Origin: Paenibacillus terrae
Lineage (GTDB): Bacteria > Bacillota > Bacilli > Paenibacillales > Paenibacillaceae
Length of the DNA stretch: 64,000 nucleotides
Direction: 5' to 3'
Assembly (NCBI RefSeq): GCF_000943545.1
Contig: NZ_JTHP01000020.1
Coordinates: forward strand, 21,923 to 85,922
Shown piece after piece: positions 27,177 through 35,693 of the stretch. Below the pieces are notes generated by a model. It had not been told where the DNA came from. It did not search any database and saw only the letters and a program-made list of their open reading frames with translations. Positions within the stretch are counted from its first letter, which is position 1, and every line of letters starts with the position of its first letter. The position numbers were made by a program, and so were the translations under genes.

Positions 27177-27998
27177 TTATCTTCGGCGGAAAGAGCCCAT
27201 AACCCCTACCGTTTCCACGATATTAACGAAAGCAGAGGGGTCCACTTGCTTAATAATGCGTTTCAGTTCTGCCAGCTCGTAGCGTGTTGTAACTGTCATC
27301 AGCATATCCTTTTCGGTATGAGAAAATGCACCTTCAATTTTAATTTTACTGACTCCACGTGGCGTCGTCAGCATTCGGCTGAGCAGTTTCTCGGTATGCC
27401 CAGTAATGATGTAAACGGTTATTTTGGTGTGACTCACATAAATCTGATCCAAAACCTTGCCGGTCACGAAAATGGATAACATGGACACAAGGGCAATATT
27501 CCAGTCCTGGTTCAAATATCCCGCTGCCAGAATAACCAGCCCATTCAAACCGACGAGCACAGTCCCTACAGGGAAATCACGGTAACGGGTGACGATGGAG
27601 CCGATAATGTCAAAACCGCCAGTAGACCCCCCCACCCGAAAGGAGATCCCTGCTCCAACGCCAATCAGCACTCCACCAAAAACGGAGGCAAGCAGCGGAT
27701 CTTTAACGAGAGGTTGCACCGGAATCCAGGCCAAAATCCATGTTGTGGCGACAACAGACAAAATGCTCATACTAATAAATCGTTTGCCCAAAATAAACCA
27801 GCCAGCAATAAGCATCGGGATGTTCAGGACAAAATACATCACGCTGATATCGAATTTTGTAAAGTAGCCGATTAACATGGAAAGCCCTGCTACTCCGCCG
27901 CTCAACAGGTGGTGGGGCACGAGAAACAGATTAAAACCGCTTGCTATAGCAGCGGCTCCCAAAATGACAACAAAACAGTTTAACACTATTTTTAACAA
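27177..27998 (-). CDS. YitT family membrane protein (DUF161 + DUF2179)
   Basis: A 273-residue protein with five to six N-terminal membrane helices (starting LNCFVVILGAAAIASGFNLF, with LSGGVAGLSMLIGY and FRVGGSTGGFDIIG loops) and a C-terminal soluble DUF2179 domain of about 80 residues (ITVYIITGHTEKL to VVETVGVMGSF region). Substrate and role of YitT proteins are unknown; transport is presumed. The start is TTG at 27998 after GAGGTGAAAA. It is divergent from the DEAD-box helicase gene. Confidence 0.88.
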   Translation of the reverse strand: MLKIVLNCFVVILGAAAIASGFNLFLVPHHLLSGGVAGLSMLIGYFTKFDISVMYFVLNIPMLIAGWFILGKRFISMSILSVVATTWILAWIPVQPLVKDPLLASVFGGVLIGVGAGISFRVGGSTGGFDIIGSIVTRYRDFPVGTVLVGLNGLVILAAGYLNQDWNIALVSMLSIFVTGKVLDQIYVSHTKITVYIITGHTEKLLSRMLTTPRGVSKIKIEGAFSHTEKDMLMTVTTRYELAELKRIIKQVDPSAFVNIVETVGVMGSFRRR

Positions 27999-28060
27999 CG
28001 TTTTTTCACCTCATTTAAAATATACGGAAAGCAACTTGCTGGTATTCATGAATTGTTTTG

Positions 28061-28323
28061 TGCTATAATGCGATGTGGATATTCTTGAGTAGGGACCTTC
28101 TGTCCAGAGAAACACTTAAAATTTAAACTGTTTTAAAAAGGATAAATTCGTTTAAGATGTATCGGATAAGGTTACCCGAGTTTATACAGAAAGATGCAGT
28201 TATAGGCCTAAATAAACTGTTACTGTATTGGGAAAACCTATACAATAATATCGCTACTTAAGAATACAGACAACATTGTGGATTGTCCACCACATCCACC
28301 ATTATGAAGGAGTTTGAATAAAT
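28061..28323 (+). promoter_or_regulatory. Extended -10 promoter and ~245-nt leader of the DEAD-box helicase gene
   Basis: TGCTATAAT at 28061-28069 is an extended -10 without a clear -35. The untranslated leader to the start codon is about 245 nt. It is AT-rich and contains several short inverted repeats, as in cold-inducible csp and helicase mRNAs. No known riboswitch motif was recognised. Confidence 0.5.
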
Positions 28324-29913
28324 TTGACGACATTTGCAGAATTTAATCTTGAACCGAAAGTACTTGAGGCGATTACAGAGCTTGGTTTTGAAGAAGCGAC
28401 GCCGATTCAATCCCAATCCATTCCTCTTGCGTTGCAAGGAAGAGACATGATTGGCCAAGCCCAAACAGGTACAGGTAAAACCGCAGCTTTTGGTATTCCG
28501 TTGATCAGCAAAATCTCTAAAAACGACGACAAAATCAGAGCACTGATTATGGCTCCAACACGTGAGCTTGCCATTCAGGTTGCTGAAGAAATCGAAAAGC
28601 TGTCCCGCTTCAAAGGTCTTCGCACCCTGCCAATCTATGGCGGTCAAGATATCGTGCGCCAGATTCGCGCTTTGAAAAAGAAACCTCAAATTATCATTGG
28701 TACACCAGGTCGCTTGCTCGACCATATTAACCGTAAAACCATCAAGCTGGAAGACGTAAACACCGTTGTTTTGGATGAAGCGGATGAAATGTTGGATATG
28801 GGCTTTATGGAAGATATCCAATCCATTCTGAAGCAGGTTCCGGACGAGCGTCAAACGATGCTTTTCTCGGCTACGATGCCTCCTAATATCAAAAGACTGG
28901 CTGAACAATTCCTTAAAAACCCTGAGCATGTTTCAGTTATCCCTAAGCAAGTTAGTGCTCCACTGATTGATCAGGCCTACATTGAAGTTCCTGAACGTCA
29001 AAAATTCGAAGCTTTGAGCCGTTTGATTGACATGGAATCCCCAGAACTCGCTATCGTATTCGGTCGTACCAAGCGCCGGGTAGACGAGCTGGCTGAAGCT
29101 CTGCAAAAACGTGGATATTCCGCAGACGGTCTGCATGGTGACTTGTCTCAGAACCAACGTGATGCCGTAATGCGCAAATTCCGCGACGGAAGCATTGACG
29201 TGCTCGTAGCAACTGATGTAGCTGCCCGTGGTTTGGACGTTTCCGGTGTAACTCACGTTGTGAACTTTGACCTTCCGCAAGATCCGGAAAGCTATGTTCA
29301 CCGTATTGGACGTACCGGACGCGCAGGTAAAGAAGGGGAAGCATGGTCTTTCGTAACGCCTCGTGAGATTGATCATCTGCATTTCATTGAGCGTGTAACT
29401 CGTCACCGTATTGCGCGTAAGCCGCTTCCAACTTTGGCTGAAGCTTTGGAAGGCAAACAACGCATCATCGCAGAACGTCTCCTGGAGGCTGTAGAAAGCG
29501 GTGAGCTGAACGAATACAAAGGTTTGGCTATTCAAATGCTGGAGCAGTATGACTCCGTACAACTTCTCTCCGCAGCTCTGAAGCTGATGACTGGCGAGAA
29601 AAGAGAAGCGTCTGTTGAGCTGACTCCGGAAGATCCAATTCGTGCAAAACGTCGTAAACCGGATGTTCGTACCGGCGGTCGCAAGCCGTCTAACTACAGC
29701 GGACGCAGCAACGGTGGTTATAACTCCAACCGTACTGGCGGCAGTGGTAGTGGCAGTAAAGGCGGATATGGTGGCTATAACCGTGGCAGCAAAGAAGGCG
29801 GTAGCTACAACCGTGATTCCGCGAGCCGCAATAGCGGAGATCGCAGGCCACGTCCAAGCAGTAGCGGAGAAACTCGTCGTCCTGCAAGACGCGAAGATTC
29901 CTCTTCTGAATAA
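28324..29913 (+). CDS. cshA: DEAD-box RNA helicase, CshA type
   Basis: A 529-residue ATP-dependent RNA helicase. Visible motifs: Q motif [13 protein letters not shown], motif I AQTGTGKT, Ia [32 protein letters not shown] and [23 protein letters not shown]. After a dimerisation-like region, the last ~95 residues form a Gly/Ser/Arg/Tyr-rich tail (GGYN/GGSG repeats) for RNA binding. CshA works in the RNA degradosome and ribosome assembly and is cold-important. The TTG start follows AAGGAG at 28306. Confidence 0.94.
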   Translation: MTTFAEFNLEPKVLEAITELGFEEATPIQSQSIPLALQGRDMIGQAQTGTGKTAAFGIPLISKISKNDDKIRALIMAPTRELAIQVAEEIEKLSRFKGLRTLPIYGGQDIVRQIRALKKKPQIIIGTPGRLLDHINRKTIKLEDVNTVVLDEADEMLDMGFMEDIQSILKQVPDERQTMLFSATMPPNIKRLAEQFLKNPEHVSVIPKQVSAPLIDQAYIEVPERQKFEALSRLIDMESPELAIVFGRTKRRVDELAEALQKRGYSADGLHGDLSQNQRDAVMRKFRDGSIDVLVATDVAARGLDVSGVTHVVNFDLPQDPESYVHRIGRTGRAGKEGEAWSFVTPREIDHLHFIERVTRHRIARKPLPTLAEALEGKQRIIAERLLEAVESGELNEYKGLAIQMLEQYDSVQLLSAALKLMTGEKREASVELTPEDPIRAKRRKPDVRTGGRKPSNYSGRSNGGYNSNRTGGSGSGSKGGYGGYNRGSKEGGSYNRDSASRNSGDRRPRPSSSGETRRPARREDSSSE

Positions 29914-29930
29914 GAATTGAAATAACAGGA

Positions 29931-29962
29931 AAGCCGAAGTGAATTCTCGCTTCGGTTTTTTG
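29931..29962 (+). terminator. Intrinsic terminator of cshA
   Basis: Stem GCCGAAG / CTTCGGT followed by TTTTTTG. Confidence 0.82.
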
Positions 29963-30134
29963 TTATAATATCAAAAAGTATAAAATTCTTAGCAACCTGC
30001 TTCGATGGCTGAAGTATTGATTTCACTGGCGCATTGGGGATGAAATACGGTATGATATAGTCAACAGCCGGAATTTACAGGCACAGCAACATGAGCCGTG
30101 GAACTGCCAAGGCTTGCGGAGGGAGAGACTAACG

Positions 30135-30902
30135 TTGGAGTTTAAAGGAGCTATGGGTGGTATTTATCGCCTGACTGAATGGATTACCCGACTGGCGGCT
30201 ACCAATTTGTTATGGGTATTATGCTCGTCGCCTTTTATGTTCTGTCTCATACTCAAACTACTTGTGATGAATCAGAACTTGGCTAATGAATCTTTACAAA
30301 TGAACTGGGCGATGGCTATTTTGGCACCGCTTACTTTATTCCCGGCTACATCTGCCATGTTTAGCGTCGTTCGCAAATGGGCAATGGGCGATACGGATGC
30401 AGGTGTGTTTCGTACCTTTTTTAAAGGATACAAGGAAAACTACAAGCAGAGCCTGATCGGAGGCATCTTTTACACGCTGCTGTTTGTCATTATGTATGTG
30501 GATTATACCGTGTATATGACGCAGCTCAGCAATTTGCAAATTGTAGGCATTATCATGCTTATTCTCATGATTATTTTGCTTGTATCCATGTTTAACTTTT
30601 TCTCGATGGTTGCTCATTATCATATGTCCATCGGACAACTGATCAAAAATGCGGTCTTGCTGACGCTCATTCGACCGTTCCGTGTATTTTCTACCATGCT
30701 TGGCAGCGCGGTTGTTATCTTTATTGGGGTCAAATACCCTGTGCTGTTCTTGTTCTTCATTGGTAGTGTGGTAGCCTGGTTCGCTTTCTTTAATTTTTAT
30801 GGAACGTTCCTCAAAATGCAGGATCAGATGGAAAAAATGAAAGAGAAAGACGAAGAAGCAGCAAGCACGGAAGACAAGAAAAGTGATAATCTCCAAAAAT
30901 AA
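30135..30902 (+). CDS. DUF624 (YesL-like) membrane protein
   Basis: A 255-residue membrane protein of the YesL/DUF624 family with about five helices. It starts MEFKGAMGGIYRLTEWITRL, carries the conserved NLLWVLCSSPF and LTLFPATSAMFSVVRKW segments, and ends in a charged Lys/Glu tail. YesL relatives sit with sugar ABC transporters and two-component systems, but no such genes are here, so its role is unknown. TTG 30135 is chosen over TTG 30114 because GGAGGGAGAG lies between them. Confidence 0.82.
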   Translation: MEFKGAMGGIYRLTEWITRLAATNLLWVLCSSPFMFCLILKLLVMNQNLANESLQMNWAMAILAPLTLFPATSAMFSVVRKWAMGDTDAGVFRTFFKGYKENYKQSLIGGIFYTLLFVIMYVDYTVYMTQLSNLQIVGIIMLILMIILLVSMFNFFSMVAHYHMSIGQLIKNAVLLTLIRPFRVFSTMLGSAVVIFIGVKYPVLFLFFIGSVVAWFAFFNFYGTFLKMQDQMEKMKEKDEEAASTEDKKSDNLQK

Positions 30903-30919
30903 AACAGATTTCTCCTAGC

Positions 30920-30948
30920 ATTTACTTTCCGAGTGAGAAGCGCTATAA
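30920..30948 (+). promoter_or_regulatory. Sigma-A promoter of the 6S-like RNA
   Basis: TTTACT, 17-bp spacer, TATAAT: near-consensus, with no open frame behind it, predicting a start near 30955. Confidence 0.75.
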
Positions 30949-30954
30949 TAAGGT

Positions 30955-31204
30955 CACATCCTGCGATGCACGTTACGGTCATTTGTTGTTTTGAACCAAT
31001 GACAATGTCTAGGGAGATCAATACGGGTGGACAGCTGAAAAGCCCTGTCAATTCTGACAAGGGGACTTCAAAAGTTTGTCCTGCGGTCACCCACCTGCTA
31101 AAGCAGGTTCAGAAGACGCTATGGTCGGACGGCATCGGCGGGTACTCTATAACGTAATCAACACACCCTGATACTGCTCCGTGCAGAAACAGGGTGTTTT
31201 TTGT
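30955..31204 (+). ncRNA. ssrS: Structured non-coding RNA, candidate 6S RNA
   Basis: About 200 nt of non-coding sequence between a strong promoter and an intrinsic terminator. The ends pair (CCTGCGATGC with GCATCGGCGG, one 2-nt internal loop). The middle forms a long irregular arm (GGGTG with CACCC, GGACA with TGTCC). Between them is a large internal loop whose 3' side carries a small hairpin, ACCTGC-TAAA-GCAGGT. Rod shape, central bubble and length fit 6S RNA, which binds sigma-A RNA polymerase. The identification is from structure, not from alignment. SRP, tmRNA and RNase P motifs are absent. Confidence 0.5.
31163..31204 (+). terminator. Intrinsic terminator of the 6S-like RNA
   Basis: Stem ACACCCTG / CAGGGTGT followed by TTTTTTG. 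Confidence 0.85.
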
Positions 31205-31360
31205 ATGTAATAATGCTAAAATAAGAAATAAGGTACTCAATCGCATACTGCAGGTATGATCGGGTTTACTTTGTTGTTTTAACTTTTTTATAAAGCGCTT
31301 GCAGCAAAGGGAAATCGATGTGCTGTATTCAGCAACGATTATCATGAAGGAGGAAATGTC

Positions 31361-31753
31361 TTGTCGTTGAAGAGGACTCTGGTAGGGATTGTGCGCAGCC
31401 AAGAAGGTACAAGCGACCGGGTCAAAGACCCCCAAATGAAGACGCGCTATTATAACTTATCGAGAGACAAGGCCTGGGAAGAGGTATCGTCTGTTTTAAA
31501 AAAGATTCCTGGCTACAAGATGCTGCATGAAGTGCCATCCGTAGGTGAGATTACGCTTGAGAAGCGAACAGCATTCGGCAGAACTGTAGACATTACCGTT
31601 TCTATATTGTCCGTCTCGCCAGTTCGGAGTGCTGTGGATATTTATTCCGCTTCGCGCGGATCGCTGGGGGACATGGGTGCAAATTATCGCATTATTTTGC
31701 AGTTGTTTGCCGTGATTGACAAGAAACTGTCCGCTCATAAGGTCGTACAGTGA
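31361..31753 (+). CDS. DUF1499 family protein
   Basis: A 130-residue soluble protein of the DUF1499 type, with the pattern RYYNLSRDKAWEEVSSVLKKI, then alternating beta strands ending DIYSASRGSLGDMGANYRII; the SASR.G..D.G.N.. motif is the family signature. Function is unknown. The TTG start at 31361 follows AAGGAGG. A bidirectional terminator separates it from tpx. Confidence 0.8.
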   Translation: MSLKRTLVGIVRSQEGTSDRVKDPQMKTRYYNLSRDKAWEEVSSVLKKIPGYKMLHEVPSVGEITLEKRTAFGRTVDITVSILSVSPVRSAVDIYSASRGSLGDMGANYRIILQLFAVIDKKLSAHKVVQ

Positions 31754-31791
31754 TTGCAGACGTGTGAGCAGCAACGTGGCAGACCAACGTC

Positions 31792-31829
31792 AAAAAAAGC
31801 GAGGAAGGCAACCCTTCACTCGCTTTTTT
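31792..31829. terminator. Bidirectional terminator between DUF1499 gene and tpx
   Basis: AAAAAAAGCGAG / CTCGCTTTTTT: A-run and T-run on both sides allow termination from either strand. Confidence 0.85.
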
Positions 31830-31863
31830 AATATTCGAATCAGCCTTAACGTAAGCAAATGAA

Positions 31864-32382
31864 TTAGACGAGCTTCTTCACCGCTGCAATCGCTTGCTCA
31901 TAGTCAGGATGCTCAGACATTTCGCTCAAGTATTCTACATAAGCGATTTTATCGTTTTGATCAATAACGAAAATAGCGCGATGATCCAGGTGGAATTCCT
32001 TAATGAACACGCCGTAGGCTTCTCCAAAGGAATGGTCCTTGTAATCGGATAGTGTCAATACACGGTCAATGCCCGCAGCACCACACCAACGAGCTTGGGC
32101 AAACGGCAGATCCACGCTGACAGTCAGTATCACGACTTGATCCCCAAGAGAATCCGCTTCTTGATTAAAACGACGGGTTTGTGCGTCACACACGCCTGTA
32201 TCAAGAGAAGGAACAACGCTGATTAGCTTGACTTTACCTGCAAAGTCTTGAAGCGTAGCAGCTTCCAGCAGATTTTTTTGCAATTTAAAATCAGGTGCCT
32301 GATCTCCAACTTTCAGTTCAGGACCCACGAGAGTCAAAGGATTGCCTTTAAAAGTAGCAACTTCTTTACGTTCTTGTGCCAT
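31864..32382 (-). CDS. tpx: Thiol peroxidase (Tpx, atypical 2-Cys peroxiredoxin)
   Basis: A 172-residue peroxiredoxin that reduces hydroperoxides using thioredoxin. The peroxidatic Cys lies in [15 protein letters not shown] and the resolving Cys in [10 protein letters not shown], about 33 residues later, the Tpx arrangement. One small variation is TGVC where TPVC is common. AAGGAGGC precedes the ATG. Monocistronic, divergent from the rhomboid gene. Confidence 0.94.
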   Translation of the reverse strand: MAQERKEVATFKGNPLTLVGPELKVGDQAPDFKLQKNLLEAATLQDFAGKVKLISVVPSLDTGVCDAQTRRFNQEADSLGDQVVILTVSVDLPFAQARWCGAAGIDRVLTLSDYKDHSFGEAYGVFIKEFHLDHRAIFVIDQNDKIAYVEYLSEMSEHPDYEQAIAAVKKLV

Positions 32383-32484
32383 ATGTAATAGCCTCCTTGG
32401 TTTTTAGCATTGGTTATCGGTGCCGAAATCTATTATAATCTTTTATAAAAGACATTGTCCAATTTGAATAAGGTGGAGACACCC

Positions 32485-32505
32485 ATGAAGGAAGGATTGC
32501 CTTGA
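32485..32505 (+). other. 6-codon leader ORF overlapping the rhomboid start
   Basis: ATGAAGGAAGGATTGCCTTGA encodes a six-residue peptide, preceded by AGGTGGAG. Its stop TGA overlaps the TTG start of the rhomboid gene by two bases, and its codons contain the rhomboid ribosome site (GAAGGA). This arrangement suggests translational coupling. Confidence 0.4.
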
Positions 32506-33125
32506 TTTTTTTACGTTATGAGAACTGGAAAAGTTATTTACGTTTTTACCCGGTAACCTGTTTGATTCTGCTTATCAATATCGTGATGTTTATTGTGCTG
32601 ACTGTTCATGGTGGATCGGAAAATAGTTTAACACTGATTCGGTATGGAGCCTTGATCAATGAGGAGCCCTTTACCGACCAGTTATGGCGCTATGTGTCAG
32701 CTATGTTTTTACACGCGGGGTTTGATCATCTTTTCTTTAATTCCTTTGCGATTCTCGTATTTGCTCCGCCGCTGGAACGTCTGCTAGGGTCCTTTCGATA
32801 CGCGCTGTTGTACCTTGCTACAGGCATTGTAGGAAACGTAATGTCCATTGCGCATTACAACATGGTAGCGGAAACTACGGTCTCTGTAGGGGCCTCAGGA
32901 GCGATATATGGCATCTACGGTGCATTTCTGTACGTTGCCCTGTTCCAGCGGACGCTTATGGATGAGGCTTCGCGCAAAACACTGTACACGCTGCTTGGCT
33001 TTGGTATCCTGTTTTCGTTTGCTGTGGCGAACATTAACTGGACCGCCCATTTTGGAGGACTGCTCAGCGGGTTTTTCCTGTATGGATTGATGATCAGATT
33101 GACTGGCCAACGTAAACGTCACTAA
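32502..33125 (+). CDS. Rhomboid family intramembrane serine protease
   Basis: A 207-residue six-helix membrane protein. The catalytic Ser lies in VGASGAIYG (GxSG) and the catalytic His in NINWTAHFGGLLSG; the first helix region shows the WRYVSAMFLHAGFDHLFFNS loop typical of rhomboids. It cuts transmembrane substrates within the bilayer; natural substrate unknown. The start is TTG 32502. Close to minimal rhomboid length, with no extra domains. Confidence 0.93.
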   Translation: MIFLRYENWKSYLRFYPVTCLILLINIVMFIVLTVHGGSENSLTLIRYGALINEEPFTDQLWRYVSAMFLHAGFDHLFFNSFAILVFAPPLERLLGSFRYALLYLATGIVGNVMSIAHYNMVAETTVSVGASGAIYGIYGAFLYVALFQRTLMDEASRKTLYTLLGFGILFSFAVANINWTAHFGGLLSGFFLYGLMIRLTGQRKRH

Positions 33126-33223
33126 AGACAGCTTTACCGTAAGTCAGCAGAGCAAGAAAGAGGGAGAGGTTCACCTAACCTCTTCTTCCTGATGTTGAAA
33201 AACAGATTGGAGCGAATAACGGA

Positions 33224-34153
33224 GTGGAACTACGACAGTTGCAATACTTTATGAAGGTAGCGCAAAAGGAACATGTCACTCAGGCGGCCGAGGAGCTGCA
33301 TGTGGCGCAATCTGCGGTCAGTCGGCAAATTCATCAGCTTGAAGAGGAGCTGGGTGTGAACCTTTTTATGCAAAAGGGCCGCAACTTGCAGCTTACACCG
33401 GTGGGACAGTTATTTTGCAAGCGGGTTGAAACGATTATAAAGGATTTGGAGCGGGCTGTTCTGGAGGTTCATGAGTTTTTAGACCCGGAGGGTGGAGAAA
33501 TTCGTATAGGCTTCCCGCACAGTTTGGGCATTCATCTTATTCCTACGGTTGTAGCTGAATTTCGTAAACGGTATCCGAATGTTAAATTCAGATTTAAACA
33601 GGGGATGTACCCAAGTTTGATCCGTGATGTGTTAGCGGGTGAGGTGGATTTGGCTTTTGTATCCCCTTTTCCAGATCGTCATGATCATGTCGAGGGAGAT
33701 GTGGTGTTGACTGAGGAACTGTTTGCGGTCCTGCCCCCTAACCATCCTTTGGCTTCAGCCGGGCACATCACGCTGGATCAGCTTAAAGGAGAAAAGTTCA
33801 TTCTGTTCAGAGACGGTTACTCCTTGCGTCCGATTGTCTGGCAGGCTTGTCTGGAGGCTGGATTTACGCCGGACATCGCTTTTGAAGGCGAGGAGACGGA
33901 TACGATCCGCGGATTAGTTGCCGCAGGTATGGGGGTCAGTCTTTTGCCGGAGATGGCGTTGTTCCAGACCAATCCGCTCCAGCCCGCGAGGGTGTCTATT
34001 GTTGATCCCGAGGTGACGCGAACCATTGGCTTAATTCACCGTAGAGATGACAAGCTTCCGTTGGTTGCCAAATCGTTCCGCACTTTTTTGTTGCAATATT
34101 TTGGTCTTCAAGGTAGTGGCACTGTGACGGATGGAAGTGCTAAAGCGGACTAA
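33224..34153 (+). CDS. LysR-family regulator, GltC-like
   Basis: A 309-residue LysR regulator. From memory it closely follows Bacillus GltC: start MELRQLQYFMKVAQKEHVTQ, HTH HVAQSAVSRQIHQLEEELGV, then EFLDPEGGEIRIGFPHSLG and IRGLVAAGMGVSLLPE. GltC activates glutamate synthase in response to the 2-oxoglutarate/glutamate balance. gltAB is not adjacent here, so a different target in the GltC/CitR/AlsR group is possible. GTG start with GGAG 11 nt upstream. Its neighbour region holds an ammonium transporter operon, which may reflect nitrogen-related clustering. Confidence 0.85.
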   Translation: MELRQLQYFMKVAQKEHVTQAAEELHVAQSAVSRQIHQLEEELGVNLFMQKGRNLQLTPVGQLFCKRVETIIKDLERAVLEVHEFLDPEGGEIRIGFPHSLGIHLIPTVVAEFRKRYPNVKFRFKQGMYPSLIRDVLAGEVDLAFVSPFPDRHDHVEGDVVLTEELFAVLPPNHPLASAGHITLDQLKGEKFILFRDGYSLRPIVWQACLEAGFTPDIAFEGEETDTIRGLVAAGMGVSLLPEMALFQTNPLQPARVSIVDPEVTRTIGLIHRRDDKLPLVAKSFRTFLLQYFGLQGSGTVTDGSAKAD

Positions 34154-34188
34154 CGGACAGGTGAGTATAGGGAATTGGATAAAATATA

Positions 34189-34236
34189 AAAAGGTTGCTC
34201 CTCTACCATCATCATGGCGGAGGAACAACCTTTTTT
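34189..34236 (+). terminator. Intrinsic terminator after the GltC-like gene
   Basis: Stem AAAGGTTG-CTCCTC / GAGGAA-CAACCTTT followed by Ts; the A-run on the left may also serve yugP on the minus strand. Confidence 0.85.
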
Positions 34237-34249
34237 GCTACAAAAGCGA

Positions 34250-34921
34250 TTAGTCACGGCTGTTGAAGATACCGATCAAGCGAATCAGCTCCAGCAAGGA
34301 AACGAGAGCAGCGGCCACATATGTTAATGCAGCGGCATTCAATACTTTAGCTACACCTCGTTCTTCATCACTGCGGATAAATCCTTCGGACACCATAATT
34401 TCACGGGCTCGGTTGGAAGCATTAAATTCGACTGGCAATGTAATTAATTGAAAAGCGACAGTAGCTGAGAAAAAGATAATGCCTAAGCCAATCAGGTTGG
34501 TGTAGCTGAACAAGAACCCGGCAATCAGCAGAAACGGTGCAAGACCGGATGCGAAGTTGACAATCGGGAAAATCCGGTGACGCAGCGCCAGCATAGGATA
34601 ATGCTCTTTATGCTGAATCGCATGACCGACCTCGTGACAAGCCACTGCAACTGCGGAAATAGATTTTTCATAATATACAGGCTCGGACAAGCGTACTACT
34701 CGTTGCATCGGATCATAGTGGTCAGATAACGCACCGGGCACAGGTTCAATGGGCACATCATGCAAACCGTTGCGATCCAGCATGTGCCGGGCGGCATCGT
34801 AGCCTGTCATGCCGTTTTCTGTAGGAACATCAGACCATTTGTTAAAGGTACCTTTAACACGAAATTGCGCCCATAAGGATAAGCCGAACGCAAGAATAAT
34901 CAATAGATACATCCCCATCAT
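34250..34921 (-). CDS. yugP: YugP-like zinc metallopeptidase (membrane)
   Basis: A 223-residue integral membrane metallopeptidase of the PF04298 family. It has an N-terminal helix, GYDAARHMLDRNGLHDV, the zinc motif AVACHEVGHAIQHKEHY (HExxH) near residue 115, two following helices, and the C-terminal NASNRAREIMV plus VLNAAALTYVAAAL helix. Substrate unknown; membrane-protein quality control is presumed. It lies 44 nt downstream of a MerR-type gene and may be its target. Confidence 0.9.
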   Translation of the reverse strand: MMGMYLLIILAFGLSLWAQFRVKGTFNKWSDVPTENGMTGYDAARHMLDRNGLHDVPIEPVPGALSDHYDPMQRVVRLSEPVYYEKSISAVAVACHEVGHAIQHKEHYPMLALRHRIFPIVNFASGLAPFLLIAGFLFSYTNLIGLGIIFFSATVAFQLITLPVEFNASNRAREIMVSEGFIRSDEERGVAKVLNAAALTYVAAALVSLLELIRLIGIFNSRD

Positions 34922-34965
34922 AAAAGCAACCCTCCAATATTATTTCATCAGTATAGCCTGGAAAT

Positions 34966-35397
34966 TCACATCATAGAGCTATGCTCCAGCAAATACTTCA
35001 GAGCTTCGATACAAGCGGCGCTTTGCGGTAGTAGACCAGTAAGCAGCTTACGCGCTTGAACGGGCTTGAGCTGCCCCAAAAGAGGTTGTAGCTCATTGAC
35101 TTCGCGCTCCAGGCGCTGCATGTGCATCTCCAGACTTGTCAGCTTGTCGGTGACGTGCTCTTCGCCTGAAACCGAATTCCACTTCATTAATGTCTGTTTG
35201 ATCTCCTCGAGGCTATACTTCTCTTGTTTCATTTGGTTAATACGTTCAAGTCTTTTTAAAGTTTCATCATTGTATAGCCGATAATTTTTCAAAGATCGTT
35301 CTTCAGGTGTGATCAAACCAAGCTTCGTATAATAATCAATGGTCCGTTCGCTGACACCAGCCGTCTTGGCTAGCTCGCCAATTCGAAATAGCTTCAT
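34966..35397 (-). CDS. MerR-family transcriptional regulator
   Basis: A 143-residue regulator with the MerR HTH at the N-terminus (KLFRIGELAKTAGVSERTID, then YYTKLGLITPEERS and YRLYNDE), a dimerisation coiled coil at about 75-115, and a short C-terminal helix pair without Cys, so not a metal sensor of the classical type. ATG 35397 is preferred; a GTG at 35415 would add six residues. The gene precedes yugP on the same strand, suggesting a two-gene unit. Confidence 0.88.
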   Translation of the reverse strand: MKLFRIGELAKTAGVSERTIDYYTKLGLITPEERSLKNYRLYNDETLKRLERINQMKQEKYSLEEIKQTLMKWNSVSGEEHVTDKLTSLEMHMQRLEREVNELQPLLGQLKPVQARKLLTGLLPQSAACIEALKYLLEHSSMM

Positions 35398-35546
35398 ATC
35401 CCCATCTGTCCTCACCTCGCGCTCTTCATTCAGCCTTCCATATTACGCATCTGCAAACAGAGTGCTTATAAAAATATTTTACATGATTCCCAACCGTACA
35501 GTCAAACGTCATGCTTTTTTTAGGGTAAGATACAAGCTACTTTAAT

Positions 35547-35563
35547 AGTTAGTAAACATGACA
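35547..35563 (+). promoter_or_regulatory. Near-match GlnR/TnrA-type site upstream of amt promoter
   Basis: AGTTA-GTAAACA-TGACA fits TGTNA-N7-TNACA with one mismatch, centred about 89 bp before the predicted transcription start. Confidence 0.35.
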
Positions 35564-35607
35564 TGGAAAGTTCGAGATCGAATTTTTTTCAGTTAATAAA
35601 AAAAATC

Positions 35608-35637
35608 TTGTCAAGTTTCATGTATTCTGATTATAAT
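35608..35637 (+). promoter_or_regulatory. Putative sigma-A promoter of the amt operon
   Basis: TTGTCA, 18-bp spacer, TATAAT; predicted start near 35644. Confidence 0.65.
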
Positions 35638-35658
35638 GACAATAAGAATTTCACGAAG

Positions 35659-35675
35659 TGTAAAGAAACTTAACA
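35659..35675 (+). promoter_or_regulatory. GlnR/TnrA-type box downstream of the amt promoter
   Basis: TGTAA-AGAAACT-TAACA is an exact match to TGTNA-N7-TNACA, the MerR-type nitrogen regulator site of Bacilli. It sits about +15 to +31, between start point and ribosome site, a repressing position. Confidence 0.6.
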
Positions 35676-35693
35676 TTCGAGGGAGTGGGCTTC

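Noticed and set aside
28258..28929. 223-codon minus-strand frame opposite the helicase gene
   Set aside because: Antisense shadow of strongly conserved helicase motifs; no domain of its own.
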